A DNA stretch of 64,000 nt from Aphrophora alni (GCA_963513935.1 OY740766.1:9641000-9704999), one strand, 5' to 3'; positions 45,016-58,191 are shown, counted from the stretch's first letter. Notes: generated by a model not told the origin, from the sequence alone. Made by a program: numbers and translations.

Positions 45016-47094
45016 ATAAGTAATCTCTTAATTAGCTGGTTAATTAGACCAGCTCTTGTTTTCCTCCAAAATCAATGCTGTTAGAGTATAGGAGAGTTTA
45101 GAGTCTATTATGTGCTCTATTTTCTATTAAGTCTATTTTTCGCTTAAAAAAAAGATATACTACATGACGTAACGAAGAGATCTTATCAAGCAAATTCTCT
45201 AAAGGCTGTGTTGTTTTATAATTTAATGTTTACAGAAATTTGTAATTTTTCTTTGACAAGATAAATAGTTTATTTTGTATAATGTAAAATGATCTCTAAA
45301 TCCCAATCATCTCCTAGTGTCAGCTATTGGGTGCCAAACTTTAATTAGCCGCACTACCAATCTTGATAAAATCTTTGACAAACTTTCTACTATTGGTAAA
45401 AATAATTCCGAAAATCGTGTAAAATGTGCCTTAAAACGTAGATAATTGTATACTATTTTTTTTTCTCCATCGTAAAGCTTATAACTAATCAAGCGATATA
45501 ATTAAAATATAAATTTAATGGAATATCTATAAATCATACATATTTCAATATCACTGCACAAGGTTTATTTTAATATTTGACTCTGTAAGTTATATTAAAC
45601 TTTGGATTTGGCAAAGTAGATCAAGAACGAAGTCAAAGCTAATCTAAATAAAATGTCCTCTTGGTAGTTCTGACACGTAAGATTGTGGTGCCGTTTATTT
45701 GAAGTGGTGTAGTTACGAACTAACTTGGAGTGACATTCTAAAGAGAATCTGGGAGATGTGAAGTCACGATACTATCCATTTCTCTCTCGCTCACTTTTCT
45801 CTTTAACCTTTATATGGAAAAGAAAAATTTAACACATACTCTGTATTTTTGTTCTGGTCATTTATTTACAACAAGAGGGCGTTAAACATAAACATTGTCC
45901 AATATTTTCATTCTCTCATCCCCAAAACCAAAAAAAATGTGAACCAAAACTAATCGTCACAAAAAATATCAATTCGGTAGTAAAGTTGTCAATGAAAAGT
46001 GATTTAAGACACAGTCTTTGAAAAATATTTATTTATTTTATTAATGGTCAAAACTTGTTACGCTTGAGCCATAAACATTTCGTCAGCTTAAATCTAGTTT
46101 GATTGAATCCAGTTTTTAATGAGCGTGGTCCAGTTTTATAAGCGCCGAATTGAACTTATAACAGCTGTTTCAAATTATCTTTATTGCGAAACATTTTATT
46201 TAACTGATAAATGATACCTGATAAACATGATAAATTTATTACTAAAGAAATGTTTCCAAGAAAATGAATAGTTTTCCCCAAATCTGCAGGTAACACTGTT
46301 CAATTTAACACCTCGAATATTAAGATCCGTCCATTCTTTAGCGAATTGAATATAAGATATCCAGTTTAGTTTGATGTCAGTCTCCTCACGTAAAATTCTG
46401 AGCTTGGCTAGTAATTGATTTTGTGTACGGAAGTGTGCAAAAGTTTGAGAACCGTTTATTTGTATTCCTTCAATTCCAAAAGCTGATTTTTCTGAAGTAT
46501 CTTTGCATTTAGAAGAAGAAAACAGTTTGTTTTTATTGTCTTATTTCCATGAAAGTTTAATGCTGTGTTAGTAATACAATTGGAAGAAATGGCTACACTC
46601 CAATAAATAGATATAATCTGAGTGTATGCCTTTTGGTCTAGTCGTCTATAATGTTGTCAACGGATGAATTTTGTTACTTGGAAACGAATGATTGTACTAC
46701 TGTATATACAAGGCATTGGCATCAGATGTTACAATCGGAAAGTTTGAGTAACAATGAAAATAGACTGGAAGTTGACAGAAACCCAATCTCAAACCACGAA
46801 AATGAAATACTGCACTTCTTAACAAGTTGAAGGGAATGATCATGGTACTGTCTTACACTGTCTTGTCTTTGTTGTTATTATCTGACGGTACACAGACTGT
46901 ACAAAAGGCATTGACATCCGGTATCTATGTAGGGTTATTGCTTGGTAAAGTTGTAAAACAGTTACACCCCTAATTGTTGGAAACGTAAACCATCAGTTTA
47001 CCCATTATATTTCACTCTAATTCATTCATGGATACATATAATATACAAGTTACATTAAAGTTATAACGAGTTTTAAAGGAAATCACATTTTACA
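45016..47094. other. No gene seen
   Basis: AT-rich DNA. On the minus strand near 46055-46085, CTGACGA is followed at once by AATG. This could be a hammerhead remnant with helix II deleted, but it is too short to call. Confidence 0.5.
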
Positions 47095-47210
47095 ATGTCA
47101 CTGTCTTGTAGTTGTTGTGTCCCTCCGGGCCTCACTTTAGTGAGCCTTTATATCCCGAGGGACACTAACTGGAAATACACCTTTTTTAAAGTAGCCTTGC
47201 GTCAGATAAT

Positions 47211-47456
47211 GGCGGCACGTCTACATGGCACCAAATCTGACCACCGCTATAAGGTTAATCAGGCTTTATTAATTTCACAATTTAACCCGGCACCGAGGCA
47301 GTTTAAGAGTAGGCGAGCGAGGTTCTCCCTCCACAACACCAAACATACACCCCTCATTTTCTTCTTTCCCTCCCTCGAACCCTAGGCATCTCATCCTCTG
47401 GTGCCGGGTAGACGTGCCGCCTCCCCCTCCACAACACCAAACATACACCCCTCATT
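47211..47456. repeat. Inverted and direct repeats in a GC-richer island
   Basis: GGCGGCACGTCTAC at 47211 and its complement ending at 47421 form 22-bp arms with 20 matches, 167 bp apart. A 28-30 bp phrase (CTCCACAACACCAAACATAC...) occurs at about 47331 and again at about 47427. Related GTGCCGG words lie at 47759 and 47793. The island is clearly GC-richer than its surroundings and may be a small inverted-repeat element. The frame 47095-47385 overlaps it and is probably not a gene. Confidence 0.65.
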
Positions 47457-48510
47457 CTAACTTAACCTAACCTATTTCTATAATAAATGTTAAAGTATTT
47501 ATAATCGTAATAAAAAAAACGGCCACACTTTTGTTATTGTCTATCCCTTCGTCTAGTGAAGCTCGTCCCCTAATTTCTTAAAATTTGGAGCGAGAGAAGT
47601 TACCTTCATTTCACAATCCCCTTACGGAAAGGGGAGGTGATTAAGAGAAGAAAAAAGAGAAAGGAGGGGTTGAGGGGGAGTAGTGTAGGTAGAATGGGTA
47701 AGAGGGGTGGCTGATGCTGGGTTGACATAAGGTCATGGCGGCCGGTGAAGGGACGAGTGCCGGTTCGACGTGTTTTTTTTATAACATGGTTGGTGCCGGG
47801 TTGAAGAACTCCCCAGATAATTCTCTTTCATCTTTCTTAACAAATCTTTCATGATCAACCTATTATGACGCCCGGTATATTCGAAGGCTACGGAAATATT
47901 TGAGAAATTTTGAGTTTTTTCTTATGAAATTTATCATTAATTTTGAGTTGAGGGAGTTTCGAGATATGGTTACGACCATAATATGCCAAATTTGAGTAAA
48001 ATTGATCCACTCGTTTGGGTTGTACAACACTGCATAGACGACAAATCGATATCATTCCAAAAAGTAACGGACAAATTAGTCCTTTTTTTGTCCTTAAAAC
48101 ACAAATTTCAGCCATTTAATATTTGTTGCATATTTTCATCTCGGAATTTGGATTAATATAGTTTTAAGTTGATTTTGATAACACTTAAATTATTTATGTT
48201 TTAAAGGACTTTACCTTAAACTTCCCGGCTACAATAATTACTTTCCTTCCGTTTTGTCGTTAATCCAATCCTAAAAGTTTTGTAATTTACTTGTGAAACA
48301 CCCTGTGTAAGCAAAATCCGCTCGTACAAACTTTAGATAAGCTGTAAAGCTGTTGCGTGTTGAGCCTATTAGTACCAATGTGTGGCATTCGTGTTTTCTG
48401 AACAAAAAAAGAAGTGATTTGGCACAAATAATTAAACAGTAATGACTCTACTCTTCAATATACTGTTACAGTACACTATACACCAAAAGTTTCAACCACC
48501 TTTATACTTT
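47457..48510. other. No gene seen
   Basis: Purine-rich at 47620-47710, otherwise AT-rich. The phrase GTGAAACACCCTGTGTAA near 48291 resembles ends often seen in insect DNA transposons, but no partner end is evident. Confidence 0.5.
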
Positions 48511-48518
48511 AGAGAGAA

Positions 48519-48590
<72 letters not shown>
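48511..48590 (+). repeat. AG microsatellite
   Basis: (GA)n, nearly uninterrupted from 48522 to 48590, with a short imperfect lead-in. Confidence 0.98.
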
Positions 48591-48596
<6 letters not shown>

Positions 48597-49972
48597 TTTG
48601 TTAAATAATAAATGTGTTTAATATTTCAGCTTGAAGTTTGTACTTAATACAGCTTTTACCCATTTAGTGCAACACACCAAGAAACTACACCTGTGACCAA
48701 CCCTAGGGGAGGGTTATAGCACTTAAAGTAACTACGAGGCTGGTTTAAGGTAATTTATAATGAAAAATGTCTGTAGTTAATAACATGTCAATATTAAAAG
48801 AAATTGAATTTATCAGTCGTCAGGGGTTTTGAGGCGTCACTAAATATTATATGGGTGAATTTTTCTGGATAAGTATTTTTTTGGTGTATAATATGTTAAA
48901 AAAAGTTTAAAACTATAAGGTGCTGGCGAACCCCTTAAAATAGAAAATATTTGGCAGAACGTATTAAAAAGCTTCTAGCACTAGGTGATAGAGGGGAAAA
49001 TTTTATATAAAAATACTGTGCAGATTTGTTTTAGTGAGTTTTTTATTAGCCTCAAAAATTATGTTGGATTGAGTATCTTAAAATGTCATACGTGCAAAGT
49101 ACATATTTTGGGATGGACTCGTACGCCGCTCATCATCGAGAGCTTAAAAATAAAATAGAAAATAATAAAACTAAAATTATCTACGGCGACCTTCAGATTT
49201 CTATTGACACTTTCTATTTTACTTTTTGTTCTTTTGTAAAATATTTTACGGAAGTTTAAAAATTGAACAATTTTAAGATTAAAATCGTCAAAAGTTAAAT
49301 CATAAATAGTAAACGAAATATAGTCTATATACAAAAAATAATTAAAAAAATATCAATCGAAAGTTTATAGTGTACTTGATAGCAAAAGTACTATTAGTAA
49401 ATAAAAATAATCGTTAAAATCATATTTTTTTCTTATTATAATTGTTAACAAAAAATTTTAAATGTAGGGAAATGAAAGATAAAAGTCTAAGCTTTCATTA
49501 TCATTTTTTAAATTTTCATTATCAAGTCTTGCCACCCTGCCTCCACCGTTTGACGCTGCAAATTTTTATCGAGTTTATATCGAAGTTCAATAATATCAGT
49601 CAAATGAATTCTTGCCAGAAGACTGAGGTTGGAAATTGATAGAATCAAAGTTAAATATGTTAACTCATGTAACAATGCTCAAAATTCAGTTTCCAATCTT
49701 ATTGTAATTGGTGTTCTGCAATTGCAGGAAGGTGTGCGAAAAATTAAGCTGCAGTTGAAAAAAGCAGGCATTCTGTGCTCTGGAGTATGCGGATTCTGCT
49801 TGACGGGATAGTGTACTAATTTACCTGCGATTTCTCCTTTAGAAAAATATACTGATAATGAAATTGACGCAGAAAATGATGATGACAGATTTGATTACAA
49901 AACATGATTAATTTTTAATAATTTGTTTATTTTTAATAAATTGGTGTATTGATTTATTTACTAAACCAGTTA
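48591..49972. other. No firm gene; two weak exon-like stretches
   Basis: At 49730-49811 a CAATTGCAG acceptor-like site precedes an open stretch (EGVRKIKLQLKKAGI...). At 49841-49907 CTCCTTTAG precedes KYTDNEIDAENDDDRFDYKT and a stop. Neither has a known domain and their frames are not shown to join. Confidence 0.3.
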
Positions 49973-50301
49973 TGAACTCGTCAAGTATTCTGGTTATTAT
50001 CTACTTAAAGTTTTCAATTATTCTGGTTATTATATACTTAAAGTTCTCAAGTATTCGGGTTATTATCTACTTAAAGTTTTCAATTATTCTGGTTATTATA
50101 TACTTAAAGTTCTCAAGTATTCGGGTTATTATCTACTTAAAGTTTTCAATTATTCTGGTTATTATATACTTAAAGTTCTCAAGTATTCGGGTTATTATCT
50201 ACTTAAATTTCTCAAGTATTCGGGTTGTTATCTACTTAAATTTCTCAAGTATTCAGGTACTTAAATTGCTCAAGTACTCCGGTTATTATCTACTTAAATA
50301 A
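49973..50301 (+). repeat. 33-bp minisatellite with 66-bp higher-order unit
   Basis: About ten units of TCAAGTATTCGGGTTATTAT plus CTACTTAAAGTTC. Two variants alternate (AGTATTCGGG/ATCTAC and ATTATTCTGG/ATATAC), so the first two-thirds of the array has a 66-bp repeat of dimers. The period is divisible by three, which leaves an open frame of about 11-residue hydrophobic repeats. This is not evidence of a gene. Confidence 0.95.
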
Positions 50302-51805
50302 AAAATCATCGAATGCTTTGAATATGAATATGAATAAATGATTTTAAAATCATCAAATCATCAATGAGAATTAAAAAGCTATGTGTTTAATGTTTAAAAT
50401 CATGTATGTTTCGTTAAAAAAAACTCATAATATTTCGGTACATTAAAGCTGTGTGTTCAATTAATTGAAGGTGTTTGACTGTAGGATCACTTACTCAATT
50501 TTTATATCACTTAACTTTTCTTCCCTATAACGCCTGGAGGATATATATATATATATATATATATATTTTACATTTCTTTTATTTTTAGATAAATTACCCA
50601 AAAACCTAATTTTTAGCCCTTTCCATCAGCTATTTTTGATTAAATTTAAAATATTAAAAAAAAGACTTATAAAAAATTCTATATAATATTTTTATCTATA
50701 ATTTTCTTCTTTAGGGCTTGATGCTATTAGTTTTTTTGATATTTTTTAGATTTATTGGCTAGAAACCGAATTTTGGACAATACTTTTGAAAGCAGTATAA
50801 GAAGTTTGAAAGTATAATCATAATCTAATATTCAATTTTATTATTACAAGTATGTTTCACTCTGTATATTAGATCGTGTCTATGATATGTTATGTTGACT
50901 TCCTATACATTTGGGAACGACGGGGGGGGGGGGGAGAGGGATGTCAGATCAACTTGTCAATCTTAAGATATATTCAGATAAAGGATAAAATTCAGTAACA
51001 ATGAAAATTACACCCCCCTTCAAGTGTATCAGAGCTATTTTAAGAGAGACGGACGTATGTCATTTTTGGTTATTGTATTTAGTGTGGATAGGTCTTAAGA
51101 AGGTTAGTGCAATTTTCACCTTTTATTTTCAAAATTAGATATAATCAATCATTGTTAAAAAAGAAAAGTGAAACGACTCATTATTTTGGCGAAACTTAAT
51201 ATGATTTTTTACTTCAGACACATTTATTACAGTTTATTACTATTGGAAAATATTAATTGTTGCAGGGAGATATGCAGAGTTTAATTAAACGTGCAATGTG
51301 AATAATTGTTATTGTTTGGTGGTAATTAAACTTGAATGTTATTTATTTCTCAATTTAAACTTTTCAATCCTGATTTTAAATTTACGCATTGAATGCTGTT
51401 TAGTGATAAAAAAAAGTGGATTTCATTAAACTTATCACTTCTAAATTACTTTCTATTCTACACAAAATATATTTTACTACATTTCAAATAAATAGAATTT
51501 TTGTAGGCAGCAACTTCTAGTGAAATTTAGAGAAACCTGTCAGGGGTGCAAAGATTTACGTAATGTAGAGCGAAAGGTTAGCCTCTCAAGCCTATGATCT
51601 TTTCTAATAGCGGAACTAATAACGACTTTTTCAAAAAGGATGCAACCCGAAGTTTAAGAAGGTAGAAGTTACGCATATGTAAAGTTATTCTTCGCCAAAT
51701 ATAAATTACCAAAACTGTTCTCATTGTTGACAAGTCATGTGTTATAATGCACTAGTGTTATTACAGTATGCATTTGTCTTTGTAAGTGTGTGTATATTTT
51801 CAACT
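50302..51805. other. No gene seen
   Basis: AT microsatellite at 50540-50566 and a G-run of about 14 near 50921-50934. Otherwise AT-rich without recognised features. Confidence 0.5.
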
Positions 51806-52095
51806 ATGTCTTTCCAAGTACGTGTGAACGTTTGTTTATTATTGACACTTATTGCGCGTATAAATCTTACAAACGAGTAAAAGACGAGTTCCAGTTACAA
51901 TTTCCCAATTATTCAGTACCTAATAAGTCAACAATATTGCATCTGATTAATAAATTTCGTCAGACTAGCAGTGTATATGATCGGAAAAGCACAGACCGAC
52001 CATTACTGTTAACAGTGGAAGTTCTGCACGATGTGAAAGAACGTTTGAATCGCTCACCCAGCAAACCATTTAGAAAGTTATCTTCACAGGCTTGA
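51806..52095 (+). pseudogene. Transposase N-terminus fragment (DUF4817-type helix-turn-helix)
   Basis: From the ATG at 51806 the frame MSFQVR shifts by one base into ERLFIIDTYCAYKSYKRVKD, then FPNYSVPNKSTILHLINKFR and DRPLLLTVEVLHDVKERLNR. This is the helix-turn-helix DUF4817 region often found at the N-terminus of mariner-related insect transposase ORFs, including the usual P-N-K-(S/T) and linker phrases. The open part is 101 codons and stops at 52095, with no catalytic DDE/D part following. A frameshift near 51823 and the truncation make it a pseudogene. Confidence 0.75.
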
Positions 52096-53135
52096 TTTTC
52101 ACTATCTGAATGTTAAATTGTAATGGTAAATCAAGGGTTGTTTCTCATGATCTTAAATTATAGTCTGTACTCTGGTGTCAGTGTATCGGCCCTTTCGGGG
52201 GGAGGGGGGGCGAAAGTAGGAAGGCCTCCACTCGCTGCGCTCGTGTCATTGATGACCCTGCCAGATCTATTAACTGTACAAATATCACACATTATTGGAA
52301 GGTCCGGGGTTCGAAAAGACTGTTTTGACAATATCTTAGCTATTTGCAATTGTAAAGATGTAGGTTAACTACCAGTACATTCATAATTGTATTTAGTGTG
52401 TTATAAGTTGAATAACACACGAGATAGCAACAAAAACTTTTTAAATGGCCGCCATATTGAGAATTTAAATTCTGTTTATATTATAGCCCATTGTGTTCAT
52501 ATAGAATCCTATTGAAATGATTTTATATAAATTGACAGAAATACAATTCTACCATGTTTACGACACTAAAAATACTAAATAATAGATGAAAATAAAAATA
52601 AAACCTTTATAGTTATTATTTTAAAAAGCACAAATGTCTTACAGATCTGAATTTAACATAAAATATTTTAGAATATCAAGTTATAATGAATTAAGAAGCT
52701 GTTTTATTGAAAAACTCAAATAGGACAAAGCATTTTGAAAGTACACAAAAACATTGAACACAAGAAATATTAAGGCAGGCATCGTATCACTGTCGTTAAA
52801 CTTAATGTCCGGTCAACGTTTGTTATAACGACGTATTTAAATCTTGTTTTTAGCAAAACCCAACTTCATGTTGTTTATTGACTAACCCACAAAAACATAG
52901 TCACGTTAACAGTTCTCACAGAATTTGAAGCTATATTGGCTCTGAAACTCTTCTTAGCTTTCTGTTTTTTGTTACGGTATAATAATATTGCAACATAACT
53001 TTCTTTTATATTACGATGAGGTAGAATATAATTAATATGTAAATATATTGAAAAAGGTCTGGGTTCTATTTATGGCTGTCATGCATTATTTTATTTAAAA
53101 AAGTAATCATAGACTAATGAAATAAATGTTATTTT
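52096..53135. other. No gene seen; GC-richer patch and repeat piece
   Basis: A G-rich patch at 52196-52210 lies in GC-richer DNA (52180-52330) with a short frame on each strand and no known domain. About 52390-52470 matches 29620-29730 (dispersed repeat). The rest is AT-rich. Confidence 0.5.
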
Positions 53136-53310
53136 TTGACAGATCTGGGAATCCTTACTGAAGCAAGATTTTAAGCGAAATTTTAAAATAATTTACAATT
53201 TCTTGTTTTTACTATCTTACTTGCTGACAGATCTGGGAATACTTTCTGAGGCAAGATCTTAAGCGAAATTTTAAAATAATTTATATTTTCTTGTTTTTAC
53301 TATCTTACAT
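53136..53310 (+). repeat. Two-unit tandem duplication, 88 bp
   Basis: TTGACAGATCTGGGAAT... recurs 88 bp later as CTGACAGATCTGGGAAT.... Each unit ends TTGTTTTTACTATCTTAC. About 90% identical. Confidence 0.9.
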
Positions 53311-53474
53311 AAATAAACGTAAAAATAAAGTTATGGTAAAAATCGGTAGATGAACAATGAGCACTGTGGTGAATTTTACAAATGTAAACACTAAGTTCCC
53401 TACCTAAGTTGGATAAAATAACACAACAGAAATCAATTTTTAGTAAAAATTTATTAGCATATGTTCTAACAGTT

Positions 53475-53517
53475 CCCTGATGTACATTTCGGTAACCAAG
53501 TTACCATCATCGGAGGG
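53475..53517 (-). ncRNA. Hammerhead-ribozyme motif 4 (one core change)
   Basis: Minus strand: helix I CCCT (53514-53517) with AGGG (53475-53478). Core CCGATGA (53507-53513) is CTGATGA with one change, U4 to C. An extra T is at 53506. Helix II is GGTAAC (53500-53505) with GTTACC (53491-53496), loop TTG. Then come GAA (53488-53490), helix III palindrome ATGTACAT (53480-53487) and C (53479), giving an AUC triplet. The inverted copy at about 55083-55113 (plus) keeps CCCT/AGGG and helix II but has core changes and a shortened helix III. Confidence 0.6.
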
Positions 53518-53831
53518 TTCTAAACTAATATTAGCAAAATAAAATAACAGTTAAAAAATTAAACTGACAATCTCTCCTCCCCCTGGGATCGCCCAACCAT
53601 AGTTAAACCAAGTCATAAACCTTTTTGAAGAACGAATCTGATAGTGGAAGCTAACTGTACCAGTCCCTGTCTTTGCGAATGGCCAGAAGTTGAATATTAC
53701 AAATAAACTTATACAGTTAATTTGGAGAACAAAATTACAAAAATATAATAATGTAACCAATAATATAAAACAGTAAATAATTAGTGAACAATAATATATT
53801 GTTGCCAATAAGACATAAAACAACTAAATTG

Positions 53832-54009
<178 letters not shown>

Positions 54010-54325
54010 CTACTTCAGTTCAGGTGGATTGAAAGCATTTTCATTGCTAAAACTAAATACCTATTCACTACTCAACGCAGACTGGATCATATTCCTAATT
54101 CATGTTTATTCTCTTTGTTGAAACCAAAGATAATGTCTAGCCATTAATTAGCCGTTTATTCATTTGACATTTTTGTATTCAGTATTCAATTGCCTTGTTA
54201 CATGTAACACATTTTGTTATTGTTTTTAATAGTAAGTGTTTGTAGTTACTAAAAATTAACCTGCTTTTTGTTAAATTTATATTTTTACGTATCTTCATTA
54301 TTTTTCATTAGATATGTAGTTTTAC

Positions 54326-54827
54326 GTATTATTGGTAACAATGTATTATTGGTAACAGTGTATTATTGGTAACAGTGTATTATTGGTAACAGTGTATTAT
54401 TGGTAACAGTGTATTATTGGTAACAGTGTATTATTGGTAACAGTGTATTATTGGTAACAGTGTATTATTGGTAACAGTGTATTATTGGTAACAGTGTATT
54501 ATTGGTAACAGTGTATTATTGGTAACAGTGTATTATTGGTAACAGTGTATTATTGGTAACAGTGTATTATTGGTAACAGTGTATTATTGGTAACAGTGTA
54601 TTATTGGTAACAGTGTATTATTGGTAACAATGTATTATTGGTAACAGTGTATTATTGGTAACAGTGTATTATTGGTAACAGTGTATTATTGGTAACAGTG
54701 TATTATTGGTAACAGTGTATTATTGGTAACAGTGTATTATTGGTAACAGTGTATTATTGGTAACAGTGTATTATTGGTAACAGTGTATTATTGGTAACAG
54801 TGTATTATTGGTAACAGTGTATTATTG
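54326..54827 (+). repeat. 17-bp minisatellite, about 29 units
   Basis: Head-to-tail copies of GTATTATTGGTAACAGT, almost all identical. Two units read AACAATG instead of AACAGTG. The homogeneity implies recent expansion. Confidence 0.98.
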
Positions 54828-55213
54828 TTCAGTAGTTATTAAGTGTTATGTATTTTTATTTATTTATTTATTTTTTTTGTACCCCGAATTAACCTGTATA
54901 GTTTTATAAACTTGTATCATTCAACCTTTGGGGACAGCTCTCTGCTAACAGATGTTTTCTTCAAAAAGGTTTATGACATGGTTAAACTATGACTGGCCGA
55001 TCCATCTGAACTGAAGTAGGGGAAGGGGAGATTGTCAGTTTAGTTTTATAAATTTTATTTTATTTTCTTATGATCAGTTTATAACCCTCGAATGATGGTC
55101 ACTTGGTTACCGAACATCAGGGAACTATAATAACGTACGCTAATCATTTTTCTACAAAAGTTTATTTGCTTTGTGTTATTGTAATTAACTTGTGGTAGGG
55201 GACCTAGTGTTTA

Positions 55214-56109
55214 AAAATAAAAATTGACGTTGAATATTTAAGATGTTTTTAAGTCACAAATATTAACTTACAGAACGATGTATTTCGTTTGCGAGATGAT
55301 GCAGACGGGAAGACAGATTTTAGTAAAATTCGATATGTGGACATATTTTAGCCATGTATGGAGATATTTTTTAAAACATTTTGAATATTGTGATTATGAT
55401 GTCCTACCAAAAGACGAAAACACAAAATTCTTATATTCTCAAAATCGGCCGTAACGAATTTGATAAAATTTTGCTTTAAAATGTAGCCCTTAGGACTCGA
55501 ACAAACTATGTCTCCTCAAAGAAAACACTTGGTTGTCTCCCCCAAAATGATGGTTCTTGATGTACAGGTAAAAGAAGAAGAAGAAAAAAAATACCATCTC
55601 TGTTATTAGAGAAGTAATAATTTCTCAAAATCGACTCTCCAGTTCAAATTAAATGATGGTTAAATGTATAGTTTGTACATAGTGAAATAAAATATACTAA
55701 TTTTGATGTATATTGGAATATTTTGTCGTAATTAAAATAAAACGATTATTTGGACATAATTTGGAAAACACAAAAACGATCATTAAGTGACAATATTTGA
55801 AACTTTAGTTCAATAAATTTAACATAAAAGAGAAGTTAAGTAAGATATCTTTCAGTATTTAAAAATAAAATTATTTAAAAAATAATAATATTTCAAAATA
55901 AATAAAAAAATCATAGAAAGAAGATAAAATTTTTTTTCTTGAGACAAATTGTCACCTATAATGAAGTAATAAGTAATACTTGCATGAGAGAAGACCAAAA
56001 TTAATTAAAATTTATTTCCCTCACATATATAGATATTTTGGTGAAATGACTAAGCGTTTTATTTTTGGATAGTATTTATTTTGTAGAAAGTTACTAGAAT
56101 GTATTTACA
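55214..56109. other. No gene seen
   Basis: About 55430-55560 belongs to the dispersed repeat also seen at 27180-27300 and 58740-58870 (AAAATCGG..., GATAAAATTTTGCTT, CCTTAGGA). Rest unassigned. Confidence 0.5.
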
Positions 56110-56529
56110 ATGTTAATTTTTTATTTCAGCTTTTTTGCAGTTCTTTTTCTTGGTGTCAGTGAAAATAAACACCAAATAATTTACTGCATCAAATGGATTA
56201 GAAGCAAATGTAGGTTGTATAATAGAGAACAGTACCGGATAACATTTTTTTGTGCCAATATTTATTTATATGGAACAAACATATACAGAAATAAATTATT
56301 AGTTTGTTTTTATTACGGTGTGAAACAACAACCGAGTTATGGTGTTAAAGTTTACACAACACATATAAAACATGAACGTAAGGTTTCTAATGTAATAAAA
56401 AAACTATACTGGCTCGTCCTACAATCTGTTACGATTATAAAAGTACTTATTCCAAGTATTTCGAATGATCCAAAGGGGATAACTACTTATCAATTGTGTA
56501 TGTGGTTGTTTGTATGTTTATGTGATTAA
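56110..56529 (+). other. Open frame of 139 codons, doubtful
   Basis: Longer than expected by chance in DNA this AT-rich, but the composition (Tyr, Ile, Lys, Asn, Phe) is that of translated AT-rich DNA. A stretch at about residues 90-113 (HERKVSNVIKKLYWL and on to IIKVLI) faintly resembles the LINE C-terminal pattern V-KLHWLPV...I-YKVLL. If real it is a LINE remnant, not a host gene. No other domain is seen. Confidence 0.25.
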
Positions 56530-58146
56530 TTCTATGTTTATAATTTGTATTTTATCTATGTGTGTTCAGCGAGCATTTGCACGGTACCATAGCATCGGTT
56601 ATTTACAGTATGATTAAAAACAAATTTGTTTAGTAATTATTAATGTAGATTGACCCGTAATCACCATTCACCAGAATGACAAATATAAAATATCTACTTA
56701 GAGGCGATTCATTTCAATTCAATAATTTTAATACCATTGAAATGCTGCTACAACTTATATTAAGTTCTAGGGCTATTACAAACAGGTCTATATGAAGTTA
56801 TAGTAGAACGAGTACTTCCAACTTAATATAACACAAGACGTAAAATGTTTCTGTCTTGAGGTATGTCATAGTCCAAATAGATACAGGAAGGTGAATACAA
56901 AACTGAGAACTGAATTACCTAACCTAACGTTCAGGTAATTTTGTACACGAAAACACAGAAATGAGTTTTAACTAAAAACAGTAACTTTTAACAAACAAAT
57001 GTTTACCAATATTTCAACTACTATTATCAATGTTTAATTTATTAAATACTTTTGTACATTCCTTTGAAAGTTTTAAAATATATTTCTAGCTATTAACCTA
57101 ACTATTAATAACATTCATTCAGTCGAAAATAACAATTAAAAAGGTTTAAATGTTATGGTTACTTTGTTTTATAAATAACTCTTGAATATCCATTTTTGTG
57201 TGATAGTGATGAAATCTATATGGTAGATAAATTGAGATAATACTTGATTTTATACGCATGAAAACAACTAAAATTTCGTGTCGATCTAAAGATTCTTAAC
57301 AACACAATTTTGGAACAAAAATAATGTTTCCATAAAAAAAGAACAATAGAAAAGAATAAAATATAAAATAATATTTTTGTAGAGAAATTCATATAATAAA
57401 CGTTGATTCTTAGCCAATTAAAAAAAAATATATATTCATTTTATAGATTTATTAAACAGATTTATGAGACGCCCTAACCTAACCTTGAAACTATTAGAGG
57501 TTCTAAGGTTAGGAGCTTTATTAGAGGTTCTTTTTTATGTTTTTTTCCTCATTTTTACTGCATTTTTACAAGGCAATAATGACGGAGAGGTTTTTCATTT
57601 ATAAAAACGAGAAAATAAATCTTTATAACATATATGATGACATTTAGAAGACATGACGACAAACGTTATTTTTTGTTTTGTGGATGAGTGTGTGAAAAAG
57701 TTAGTGCAATTGTTTTAACACTGTTTATTTTGTAGATTAAAAAGAAACATGAAGCTGTTTTTAAAAGGGGAAATTAAAATAACGTAAGAAAGAAATGTAA
57801 TTACATTTGTCAAATAATACTTCTGCATCAATAAATCGTGTACAACACTTTTGCCTTGTTCCCAGTACAAACACAATAAACCTTTATTTACAGTTACAAT
57901 AAAACCAGATTTTCCAAGTAAACTCATGAACCTTTGAATGTGGGTTCTACAATAAATTACCACTTAAAAGCAAATATTGTTTGAATTAAATGTAAACATC
58001 ACTGAGACGTTATTACCTTGTAGATTTCATTGAGTCTTTGTAACAAATAAATTACTAGAGCACTGTGGTGATTGTATATGAACAAGGATAAAAACACCAA
58101 ACCACAAAATAAAAAAACTATACAAAACTGTATAATGCGTTTATAT
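56530..58146. other. No gene seen
   Basis: AT-rich. About 57540-57760 resembles 41690-41770 in its first part (TTTTTACAAGG, ATGACGGA). Its last part (GATGAGTGTGTGAAAAAG) resembles 59170-59215. These are probably pieces of one degenerate dispersed repeat. Confidence 0.5.
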
Positions 58147-58191
58147 TACCTTATGCACATTTCGATAGCTCTGCGATCATCTTCATAGGTA
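58147..58191 (-). ncRNA. Hammerhead-ribozyme motif 5 (one core change)
   Basis: Minus strand: helix I TACCT (58187-58191) with AGGTA (58147-58151), five perfect pairs. Core ATGAAGA (58180-58186) is CTGAAGA with C3 changed to A. An extra T is at 58179. Helix II is GATCGC (58173-58178) with GCTATC (58164-58169), one mismatch, loop AGA. Then come GAA (58161-58163), helix III ATGTGCAT (58153-58160; self-pairing with G-U wobbles) and A (58152), giving an AUA triplet. No repeat partner was found in the window. Confidence 0.55.

Noticed and set aside
46055..46085. CTGACGA next to AATG on the minus strand
   Set aside because: Core only, helix II absent; too short to distinguish from chance.
47888..48115. 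75-codon minus-strand frame
   Set aside because: No domain recognised; AT-rich intergenic DNA, possibly part of an unclassified repeat.
49972..50301. 109-codon hydrophobic repeat protein
   Set aside because: Minisatellite with a period divisible by three; no start context or homology.
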